Of a stretch of DNA of 64,000 bases, positions 54,772 through 64,000 are shown in pieces. The position numbers and the translations under genes were made by a program. The notes below the pieces were generated by a model, which was not told the DNA's origin, searched no databases, and saw only the letters and a program-made list of their open reading frames with translations. Source of the stretch: Rhyacophila brunnea (taxonomy: Eukaryota; Arthropoda; Insecta; Trichoptera; Rhyacophilidae); assembly GCA_022495005.1 (NCBI GenBank), contig JAGYXB010001017.1, positions 248,001 to 312,000 on the forward strand, written 5' to 3'. The first letter of the stretch is position 1; every line of letters begins with the position of its first letter.

Positions 54772-57700
54772 GTATACCTAGATACTGTCTTCAATTCTAA
54801 TATCGTCGGCTTAACTAGAAAACTGCTTATCTACGTATTTGGTCGAAAAAAAGTTGAGAACGCCATTTTGTAGAGAATTTTATACGTCATCGAACTGCAA
54901 ACTACGTATAATTAAAAAAAATATGGCATTTGCACAATCTTCGCTTTAGAAAAATGCGTAACTTCTAACATCATATTAGTGACAAGAAAAGTGCGTATCT
55001 GCTTTCATTCGCTCTAAGTTTGGCGAGCAGCGAGCAACGTTCCTGTTCAGACTAGTTCAATTGCTCAAATTTGGTGTTTTTAAACGAATCTTCACATTAT
55101 TCGAGGTATGTTATGTCATTATAATATCATTAAATATTAAGTTTATATGAAAAAGTGCTGTTTACATGTTTAAAATGAACTTTAAATTCACTGTGGTAGA
55201 TACCTACTTTTCTCATAAGAGTGTGTCAGTAGATACGCAGTTTGCGGGCGTTTGTAATACGATTAATATGATATTATTATTTTTGTTGATCCCATTTCTT
55301 GTACTAAAACTTAATTACTGACACTACAAAAGTATAGAAAATAATTTACAGTTTGATAATAAATATTATTATGGTTATTTACTTGTTTTATTAAAATTCA
55401 CGGAAGGGGTTAGTGACACATTGAATTTTTATGTTACAGAAATCAACCATGTCGTCGTTAAGAGCCCATAAAATTATGAATGCCCTTAAAAATTACGTCG
55501 TCAATGATGATGGTAGTCTCACAAAGAAAATTGAGCCAGTGGAGACAAGGACTGTAAATACAATTATTGATTCAAACAATCTTGAATTAGGTGAAATTTG
55601 CATTTCGGTAGCACAGGTGGAAAATGGTTATGAAGAAAAGACAACTCATTGTTTGCGCAAGCGGAGACTCAAAACTATATCCAAATGGAGTCAAATAACA
55701 TTTTAGAGACAACTCATTGTTTGATTGAGCAAGTGGAGACTCAAAACTACATCCAAATGGATTCGAATAACAATTCGCTAGACGATGTGTTAGTCTTTGC
55801 AGAGCAGGTGGAAGGAATACATACAAAAAAGGAGGTACAGATTAATGCTAGTCTGTCAACTGAAGATAACACAGTTGATAAACGAAGATCTCAAACGGGT
55901 CAGATGGATAAAAACCAATGGGCAATCGCAAAAAAGAGAGAAAAGGGTGAATCTTACAAAGGAAAAAAGAAAATAAATGGAAAATGGAAGTATGGCATCG
56001 GCAAAGAGAAAAGAACACTGAAAGAAAGGTTTAATTGCAGTTCCTCAAAGAAAGATCGCTCTGTTATAAAATATCAGTCGATATCAGAAGAGAGGAGAGT
56101 TATGTTTAATGATTTTTTGGAAGTTATCTTGGGCAGAAAAGAAAGTGTTGGTTAATACGCTTGTAACAGTTAATGCAACAAATAGAAAAACCAGTACGAA
56201 AAAAGCATCAAGAAGATCAACTTCCACTGTGCTATCCTTAAAATGCAGAAATAGATATGTCAGAGTGTGCAAGAAACTATTTTTGTAAAAATTTTATATG
56301 TTAACATTTTAATAAAATATTATTCTTCCATAAGTTAATAGTTCAAACTTATTTTCCTATGATTATACTTGGTAGGAGAAAAGCTTGCTATGTAGGTACT
56401 TCTTTCAGCTTGTTATATCATGCTGTTACATTCATTGTGTGTTGATAATTGGGTAATATTAGTTTTTTTTTTTTTTTTTTTCCGACCATGTCCGATCCTA
56501 ATAGGATCATATGGGCCTCCACAGAGTAGAGGTTTGTATTAACAGATTTTTGTTTTACGAGAAATGGATGTCAGCCACTTGCTCAACCTATTAGGTCCAT
56601 ACTCTGACTCACACACATATTGAAAAACAATATGTGTACTTGCCAGACCCAGGATTCGAACCTGGGACCCACGGCATGATAGTCCAAAGCTTATGCCGCG
56701 CGGCCACCGTGGGTGTGATATTAGTATTAGTATCCTCACACTAAATTTGCATACTTAAAATAAGTTACGCAAACTGCGTATCTCCAAATTTTATGTTGGT
56801 AAGGAAAAGAGAATAATACGTATCTGCATTTTTTGTGTTTTTTGGGAGACAGGTTAAAATTTTTCTTAATATTTGAATGCCAAATCAACAAAAATTATTA
56901 TTTACGTAACATATGTAAAATTCACAACATGATATTGGTTACAACTGATTTTATTCAGTTTTTATGCTCTCCTGAACATTTTGCTAAACTGTAGATAAGC
57001 AGTTTTCTAGTTAAGCCGACGATATTCTTGTTGATAGTGTTTTGTTTATTTATTTTTTATAATACTTATTTATAATATATCACTTATTGAATTAATTTGT
57101 ATTACTTATAATAAGATTAGCAACAGTCCATGTGTAAATTATAAATAATGGATAAGGATACAGTACCTACTCAATATCGTTTATATGGTTGTGTTCTTAT
57201 GAAACCTAACCTAACAATCTACTGTAATACAGAAACGAGTAGTTACCTACCAAAGTACCTAGTACCTAAAGTAGGTAAATAAGTCTTTCGAAGCATTTTC
57301 CGGTTTTGACTCCATCTTATAACTGTATAATAATATTATGTTGTGTAAGTTTGTACAAGAGGAAAGAATAATTACATTTATACTTGACTCTCCTGTTACT
57401 TACCAACGAACATTATAAAAATGTTAGGTTTATATCTCTGAGATCAATAAAATTTCATTGAAATCTTCTCCAACTTCTGTATTAGATAGTTCACCTTAAT
57501 TTTTCAGGCAGGTCCTTTGGATAAAGTAAGAATTCCGAAAGACAATGAAGGCCGCTTCAGAAACTTTGGATTTGTGACCTACACCCATCAAGAATCTGTA
57601 CCTTACGCCATTGATCTTTTCCAAGGGACCACCCTTTACGATCGCAACCTGACTATGCGAATGCAAAAAGCGCCAGACATTCAGAGAGGGCGAGAAAGAT

Positions 57701-58173
57701 CCGACAACAAGATGGGCAACTTCCCAGATTTCTCACCTCAACCCGGCTACCCAACGTCCGATGACATGCCCCAAATGGACCAAAACGTAGTGCAGCCGTT
57801 TATGTCAATGACAAACCAGCTGATGATGCGCGGGATGCCTTCCATAAATAACTATCCTTACAATGACTATCCTGAAAACTTCGGCTCGTATGATAATCAA
57901 CACGGGAACACTAATAAACTAAGCATTGCCAGTCTACAAGGACAGTGGTCTTCGAGAAGTTCCGGCCGCGATAGAGATAGGTCTGATCGACGGCACGAGC
58001 CTTACAGTAATCGAAGCCGAGAGGATTGGCGCGGCAGGGATAGAGGAAGGGATCGCGATTGGACTGATAGAGACAGGCAGAGTAACGATAATAGAAACAG
58101 AGATTATCGGGATGACCACAGAGATCGAGGTAGGGATCAAAACGATAGGCAGAGAAATCGTAGGAATAGATAA
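54679..58173 (+). CDS. RBM7: RBM7-like RRM protein, 2 exons
   Basis: Exons join in phase to give 252 residues. Residues 8-90 form an RRM: RNP2 IWCGNL, then ELFLQAGPLDKVRIPKDNEG, RNP1 FGFVTY, then SVPYAIDLFQGTTLYDRNLT. QAGP, the KV-x-IPKD run and SVPYA are characteristic of RBM7/RBM11. The middle is Met/Pro/Asn-rich; the last 70 residues are dense in Arg, Asp and Ser (RDRDRSDRR-like), as in RS-type proteins. RBM7 is the RNA-binding subunit of the nuclear exosome targeting (NEXT) complex with ZCCHC8 and MTR4, acting on promoter upstream transcripts and snRNA extensions. That role is inferred by homology. The 2.7-kb intron holds a transposase-like relic and a SINE. Divergent from RBM42. Confidence 0.88.
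55449..56288 (+). pseudogene. Transposase-like N-terminal fragment in the RBM7 intron (copy 3)
   Basis: After an acceptor-like TTACAG, a frame starts MSSLRAHKIMNALKNYVV. The next frame carries TGQMDKNQWAIAKKREKGES, KRTLKERFNC and SEERRVMFNDF. A third continues WKLSWAEKKVLVNTLV and CRNRYVRVCKKLFL. Together these are the N-terminal and zinc-binding-like parts of the family whose C-terminal domain is at 32856-33535. A 72-nt block (around ETTHCL...QNYIQM) is duplicated; its first copy lacks 4 nt, causing the first shift. The second shift is near 56117. An AATAAA follows at about 56311. It is sense to the gene but not an RBM7 exon. Confidence 0.62.
56482..56714 (-). mobile_element. tRNA-derived SINE, copy 3 (with poly-A)
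   Basis: Minus-strand head CCCACGGTGGCCGCGCGGC and a perfect B box GGTTCGAATCC, the shared body, and an end GGACATGGTCGGA followed by about 20 A. Flanks share ATATTAG, a likely target duplication. The best preserved of the three copies. Confidence 0.8.
57508..58173 (+). CDS. RBM7: RBM7-like exon 2
   Basis: Encodes residues 32-252: AGPLDKVRIPKDNEGRFRNF, RNP1 FGFVTY, the rest of the RRM, a Met/Pro/Asn-rich linker, and the Arg/Asp/Ser tail ending RQRNRRNR, then TAA. Acceptor TTTTTCAG, phase 0. Confidence 0.9.
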   Translation, partial: AGPLDKVRIPKDNEGRFRNFGFVTYTHQESVPYAIDLFQGTTLYDRNLTMRMQKAPDIQRGRERSDNKMGNFPDFSPQPGYPTSDDMPQMDQNVVQPFMSMTNQLMMRGMPSINNYPYNDYPENFGSYDNQHGNTNKLSIASLQGQWSSRSSGRDRDRSDRRHEPYSNRSREDWRGRDRGRDRDWTDRDRQSNDNRNRDYRDDHRDRGRDQNDRQRNRRNR

Positions 58174-58212
58174 GTCAATGCTTAATCTGTGGCCTAATGC
58201 TGAATGTTTTAT

Positions 58213-58218
58213 AATAAA
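58213..58218 (+). terminator. RBM7-like polyadenylation signal
   Basis: AATAAA 40 bp after the stop codon. Confidence 0.6.
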
Positions 58219-59724
58219 ATAGAACTATTTTTATGTACCAAAATAATTCGTCCACTTTGAAGAGATGAAGACATGGTCTATTATAGGTTTTACACATGCA
58301 TAGTTTTACTGTTGCGAACTAGGGGCGGCAGGTTATATGAAAGTATGGTGAAGCAGGCAAGTGTGGTGAAAAAGAAAGGTGACGCAGGCTGGTAATCAAT
58401 TTGCGGAAAAATTTCCACATTAACATTATATTATTATATGGGTACGTTATAATGACCAAAGTAAATCCTCCGTGATGCCCTGCATTTTTTTTTATCGAAT
58501 CGCTATTTCTCGTAAGTTGTCGGCTGTTGTTGGCCTGCTTCATTCAGTTGTATGAGAAAGCCGATTCTATGCCCCTCTTTTTATTTAATACCTCTATGGT
58601 TGTGAATATAAACTTTCGCAACAATAAAAGTGCATAGTAGCAGACACTATTAAAAACTGTATGCGTAAAACCTATGCGAAATTAGCTAAAAGCATCTCAT
58701 ACAATGGGACTATCGATGTTCCACTATATTATATTAGAGATAATATGTATGAATCAAAGATGTTGAAGAAAACCTTATTCTATGGGTAGCTCTAACTCTT
58801 TGATATGAATGTTATTAAGTATAATAATATTGGCACTCAGCATCAGACCACAGACAATCTTGTACAAATTTTACATACCATATTTCTTGACAAATTCCTT
58901 TGATGCCATATTACACCGCTGAACGATTATAACTTGTTTTTATGAAAATGAAATAAACCAACAAAACATGAGAGAATTGGAATAAACCAATCCAAAATTT
59001 TATGTACTGAAATCATAAATAATATTCTAACTGTTGTAATACAGTGGAACCGCCCGGAATTCAGGTTTTCCCGCTATTTGGGTATAGTTTCTGCAGTTTC
59101 GTTTCATTATATACATTGTGGCTTACTAAGTTACCATTTTTACATTTTGGTTTCCCGCAATTTGCATCAGAAATAATCAAAACTCAAATAAAACTACATA
59201 GTAAAATTTAAAAAAATATTTGTACACATTCAATTCAATGTATCATTAGAATGAATTCCAGGTATGTATGTGTTGTATTTATATATATTTATAGACATAT
59301 CTGCAGTGTCCAAGACCAAGGTAACAACGGGATTTGATAAATTGTTGTTTTGTGTTATTTTTTTTACACCCATTCCAAATAATGTCTCGTCAAAGAAAAA
59401 TATTGTCAGTTCTAAATAAGGAACATTCTCGAAAAGGTGAAAGAACACATTGACGTAATATCGTCACTGTTCTGGCAGAAGACACTAATTTGAAAAAATT
59501 ACATATTGAGTTAGTTATACCAAAATGTTCCTTATTTCAAACTTTACCGTCCGGAAACCTTCTTAATAAATAAAAAATCTTTATTTTAAAGTCATCCTTT
59601 TTACGATTCCTTAATAAACTCACATGATAGACCATTTCAAACATTTTAACAACTTCAAAGTCAAATTACTCAGAACTAGTATTCTCCAGTTAGTATGTTC
59701 TGCCAGAACAGAGACGAATGTTTA
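58219..59724. other. Intergenic, no gene recognised
   Basis: AT-rich. No repeat or coding pattern that I can support. Confidence 0.45.
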
Positions 59725-59985
59725 ATAGTCAGGTCGTGAAACGAAACTGTAGACTGATGGTAGTGCTAGTTATTCTTCATACTTTGAATGCAATATGTTA
59801 AACTGTTTGTAGAAAATGATGATTGTTGCATATAGAAATAAATGGTAATAATTTGAACGAAATATGCTATCGAAAATCTTCATTTATTGCGAACAAGTTA
59901 CCACATTGCAATCGAAGATAATCAATATTTAGCAATACTATCGTAATTCGTAACTCAATACCACGGCCTGAATATATTCGGCCTT
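59725..59985. mobile_element. Palindromic MITE E, copy 3
   Basis: GGTAGTGCTAGTTATTCTTC...AAATAAATGGTAATAATTTGAACG, mirrored by TCTTCATTTATTGCGAAC...ATCAATATTTAGCAATACTA. Inverted relative to the copies at 17189 and 20439. Confidence 0.58.
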
Positions 59986-60211
59986 GCTCCAATCAATAAT
60001 GTTTAAAAAAAAAATATTACCCCCAATATAATTTACCTTTTACCTTTATTTACATTTTTTGTCAGTCCCTATAAAAATGTAAAATCGGGTTTCACTGTAA
60101 TTCAGATAAAAACAATCTAGATTAATAATCTCTGTGTGCACAATCTGTCTGCTATTAATTGATTTCTGACCCAGGTATTGCATAAATACGTTTTAGTGTA
60201 TGTACTTCCAT

Positions 60212-60803
60212 CAGTGTCAAAGGGTGGAGGTAGGCTGTTAAGATGCGCCATAAATGGTGCACACTAAACTTTATCACTCATACATATTTATTTTCATTGA
60301 AATAAGACATAATACATACAATAATTTACAGTTGGTGTTAGTTAGTTTTAAAAATTCAATTAAACCCTGCGAATCCAAGCCATAATAGATAATAGTCAAA
60401 AAATACTCCTATATCTATAAAATATTTAAAATTATGCAATTAAATCATACATAACTTTGAATATTTTATAGATATAATATTAATTTTTATCTATTATAGT
60501 TTGGTTTAAACAGGGCTTAATGAATTTAAAAAAAATGAACCAACAATATGTGTAAATTGTATTCTTAATCCAACGAAAACAAATAACTATGAATCAAAAA
60601 GTGTGCACAATTTTGTCATATCGCCTAAAATACACCAAAACCATTATGGTTTGGTTAGGCAGGATTTAATTGATTTTTAAAAACTAACCAATACGATCTG
60701 TTAATTGTAGTCTTAGGTCAACAAAAAAGACGTATGACTAACAAAGTTTAATGTGCGCTTTTTATGGCGGATCTCAACAGCCTACCTCCACTCTTCGCTA
60801 CTG
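60212..60803 (+). mobile_element. hAT-like GGTGGAGGTAGGCTG family, intact copy, 8-bp TSD
   Basis: CAGTGTCAAAGGGTGGAGGTAGG at the left; inverted CCTACCTCCACTCTTCGCTACTG at the right. ACTTCCAT flanks both sides exactly. This copy fixes the family's TSD length and ends. Relatives are at 15870-16904, 19512-19835 and 42721-43043. Non-autonomous. Confidence 0.85.
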
Positions 60804-60892
60804 ACTTCCATAATACATTGTTCTTGTCACATTGGTGAATATAATAAAATATTTTTAAGTTAAGTACCTAGGTAATAAATAAACAATTTCTC

Positions 60893-61272
60893 ATATCGAC
60901 GGCTTAATCTGAAAACCGGCTAGCTCCACTTGGGAAAATTGTTTAGGAAGGTGAAAAAATGTAGTATTTTAACTATTGAGGGGAATTTAACAATTCCCTT
61001 CAAATTTTTTTTTACAAATAAGCTGCACTATGAATAAATACACTATTTTAGCTTTCCTTTTATGTAGAAAGAAAATTTATGTAAAGAGCGGAGTTGTTCC
61101 ATTTACGACATTGTAAATTTGGTACCCGTATTTGGCTGTTTTGTGTGGAGAATGATAACGCATTTATTTATATGTGTGAGCGTACACAACATGCTTGATA
61201 ACAAAGTGCCATCAAAATTTCATTTTCGGTGAAAAGTGCAGTTAATTGCTTTGCAGATTAAGTAGTCGATAT
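60893..61272. mobile_element. Small relative of the 5.5-kb TIR element
   Basis: The left end ATATCGACGGCTTAATCTG...GCTAGCTCCACTT and the inverted right end ATATCGACTACTTAATCTGC...ACTGCACTTTT resemble the 41-bp termini of 23714-29208. Non-coding, a likely MITE derivative. Confidence 0.55.
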
Positions 61273-61473
61273 GTATTACCTATTTTTTGGCGTAATGTAA
61301 AAAAAAGTACCTAAGTATGACATAGTATTAAATATTTTTACTATTAAAATTTTCACACAAAATTTTTTTTTTTTTCAAAAAAACACTATTCTTTTTATCG
61401 TTACTTTTAATAGGTTCTACAAAAACATGTTTCTTTTGATTGTGTAAATTGGCTAAAGTATTGCAATAAATAT

Positions 61474-61782
61474 TTATTTGCAAGCTGAAGGATTTATGTC
61501 CAACTTCAAGTAAGCTGCGATCAACCACCAACCATATTTGACTGAAGACACTGAGGCGTTACAAATTAAACAACAACACGTGTCTTCCACCATTACAAAG
61601 AAATACCTACTCAATTTCCCATGCGTCATGGTCTTTTTTAGGTACCTACTCATTTTACACTCATCGTCAAAATATTCTCCTACTGCGCAACAGAATCTAT
61701 GCCTCTGTTTAAAGCGTTGGGATTCACATTGTCTCTTTCTCTCATTCCTACGGCAGGCTGTGAGTGATGCAATTCGAATCAA
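61474..61782 (-). pseudogene. BED-type zinc-finger relic of a hAT transposase
   Basis: Minus-strand frame of 102 codons reading KLSRYFFVMVEDTCCCLICN then ASVSSVKYGWW. The pattern YFFV-x-CLICN-x-SV is the first half of the BED/C2H2 finger at the start of hAT (GTF2IRD2/SCAND3-like) transposases. The H-x-H half and the catalytic domain are missing. Truncated; not part of a host gene. Confidence 0.45.
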
Positions 61783-63917
61783 TCATGTGGGCTTCCTTGT
61801 GGTTAATTTGAAAATTACTCACGTATGCTAGTTAAGGAAATAAAAATAGGAATGGTAAATGCTGCCTTTTCAAAATGTAAATGGCCTCATATTATATTAC
61901 AACTTAGTAAATGTACACAATTCTCACAACTCAATACGTGTGGAGTGATCGACTGATCGATGCATTGAACATAGGTATCTGGCTTATGTAAAGACACAAG
62001 GGAAAAGGACAAATGGAAAACAGAAATTTGAGTAAGTATTGAACTTTGTAAATATATGATACTTACGGCCTCAGCAATCGGGGAAGTAAAGGTCGTTTCC
62101 TGAAGGCAGTTATGTTGCTCATTGAGATATAGTGCTGATGATGATTAATACCGTCATCTAATCCAGGCTTGGGCAACTAGCATAATATGGAATATTAGTC
62201 TATGTGGTCAACCTTTTTCCCTTGAGGGCCAAAATTAATAGTGCAAAACAGCCACAATAATAATATCAATTTGATGGAATAGCAACTATAGAATTCATGA
62301 AAATTAGCATATGTACATGAAAATAGGCTGAGAGTCTCAGATCAGGCCTCAGGGCCCATAACTGATTTAGTCATTCTTGAAAATAACACTGAAAATCTAT
62401 AACATCCAAAGTTTGTGTCTTCTTTTGGAGATAGAGTTTAACATCGTGCCTACAACAAGTCGGTTAGAAAATATTGTATTGTGTGACTTCCTTGTTGTAG
62501 TAGGTAGTTATCTAATTCATGTATATATTTCTTTGTTTTTTTTTTATTTATATAAGTATACAAATGTGCATTATTGAGGAGACGTTATGCTCTCAGGGGT
62601 GATTCCCATCAGCCATCAAAGGAAAAATCCATTAGATGGCAAATATACAAAACTATTTTTTTTAAAGTTGTCTTAGTCAAGCTTATCCAATATTCAACCA
62701 GTGGTTTAGTGGAGTCATCGAACCAGTACTATGCAAACTCCAATACTCTTTCTAACACTTTTCATACTATAAAAATATATTACACACAACTTCAAATCTC
62801 ATGAAAACAGACAATTATATTAATGCTTTCTTTAATTTGGGAAAAAAAATCACTTCATCCAGTGTTTATTTTATCTATCACCACACACCACTTTATAGGT
62901 ACAACTGCAAGTATTACTTTATCTGTGTAAGTTCTGAAGTTTACTGGTACATATTATCCTCGTATACTTACTTACCAATTTGCTAGTAAAGCTCCTCTTG
63001 CGATCAAAATATTCTGTTTTATTTCCAGCAGTGTATTTCCTATAATAGTGGGATCATTATGCCAACAGAGAACCTAGCGGGAAAATACAAAACTTGCTAT
63101 TTGAGATTTTTTTGGATAATTTACAATTTCAACTATTAATTAATAAATACGTAAGTATCTGAAAACATTAAAAAGATTTTTTTTTTTAAGTCAAAGATAA
63201 ACTTACAATTTATTGTAATAAAATGTAAATTTGTTGCAGGGTCACATCTTATTATTACATTATCTTTTATGGTCATATTTATTATTAAAAGTTAGTTTAT
63301 TAAGTTTTCAATTTTTTAACGTTTAGATTTTTGACTAATTCATCGTTTTAATATTTTTTATATTTATTTTAAAAAACATCGATTTTTATAAAAATAGAAA
63401 TGTGTATAACTTGAAATCCTTTTTATTTATATCAAATTTTATTTTAGGTATGGTCCCAATATTGAAGCTTGATTTGATATAAATAATAAATGGCGGGAGT
63501 TTTGAACTTATTTCGAATGATTAATGAAATTAGTTGATTTTATGCAAATACCGAAATTCAATTTACCTCCCGCCAAGACTTTATCTTTTGACGTATTGTT
63601 TTTAATCTAATTCAAATATCATCACGCTCCGCTGGCATTTCCGATCGATATTATAACTACCGGCACCCACCATGCAAAGTGGGCTGACTGGCTGGGACGG
63701 CTTTCGATGTGAAGAAAAGGTTTATATTTTTATCGACCCTTACAACAAACAACAAGTTATAGGACAAAGGTGAATGAATTCTGATTTTATTGGAGAGGGA
63801 AACATTATTTTTAATCACCGGGCTAGCCATTCCGCTTTATGGGTTTTATTTCGATATTAAGTACCGACTACTATTATAAGAACACTAAAGCTACACTTAA
63901 AATGCACTCAGTTATAC
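61783..63917. other. Intergenic, no gene recognised
   Basis: Very AT-rich. A small inverted pair GGCGGGAG / CTCCCGCC brackets about 63488-63576. Nothing else is supported. Confidence 0.4.
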
Positions 63918-64000
63918 CATACGGTTACATTTAAATTGTACGTAAAACATTTCGCCGTGAGCTTTCTATCGGAAAGGACCTATACTATACGGTATCCAAT
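63918..64000 (+). repeat. Repeat C, copy 3, cut by window end
   Basis: ACGGTTACATTTAAATTGTACGTAAAACATTTCGCCGTGAGCTTTC matches the left half of 11925-12235. Confidence 0.5.

Noticed and set aside
57926..58222. Ile/Glu-rich frames on both strands overlapping RBM7 exon 2
   Set aside because: They are frame shadows of the Arg/Asp repeat tail of the RBM7-like protein.

Overview
The window is a piece of an AT-rich arthropod nuclear genome, most likely an insect. Genes are intron-rich with GT-AG splice sites, there are CCTAA (TTAGG-type telomere-like) motifs, and DNA transposons and miniature inverted-repeat elements (MITEs) are dense. An order such as Hemiptera is only a guess. There is no operon, CRISPR array, rRNA or convincing functional tRNA. 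Three host genes can be rebuilt exon by exon with continuous reading frames; most of the rest is mobile DNA.

Layout. (1) 1-7775: intergenic, with several MITE families. (2) 7776-40351, plus strand: a seven-exon secreted neutral lipase / phospholipase A1-like gene. It encodes 388 residues with a complete Ser-Asp-His triad. Its introns reach 16.8 kb and are full of transposons. (3) 42441-49212, minus strand: a six-exon RBM42-like RNA-binding protein of 381 residues, convergent with the lipase. (4) 49213-54678: the head-to-head interval between RBM42 and the next gene, almost wholly filled by a nest of hAT-like elements. Most levels are marked by 8-bp target-site duplications (TSDs). (5) 54679-58173, plus strand: a two-exon RBM7-like RRM protein of 252 residues. 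Its intron holds a frameshifted transposase-like fragment. (6) 58174-64000: intergenic, with more MITEs and a zinc-finger relic of a hAT-type transposase.

The host genes do unrelated jobs: extracellular lipid hydrolysis, mRNA/splicing-linked RNA binding, and probably nuclear exosome targeting. RBM42 and RBM7 are divergent, so they may have shared a promoter region that transposons have since pushed apart.

The most unusual signal is a DDE/RNase H-like transposase-like protein family, recognised from recurring motifs, present in three decayed copies. One lies in a 3.05-kb element with perfect 8-bp TSDs (32154-35201). One lies in a 5.5-kb element with different 41-bp inverted termini (23714-29208). 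One is an N-terminal fragment in the RBM7 intron (55449-56288). Two MITEs in the window share ends with the 3.05-kb element. I could not assign the family to a named superfamily. All calls come from reading the sequence; no database search was made.
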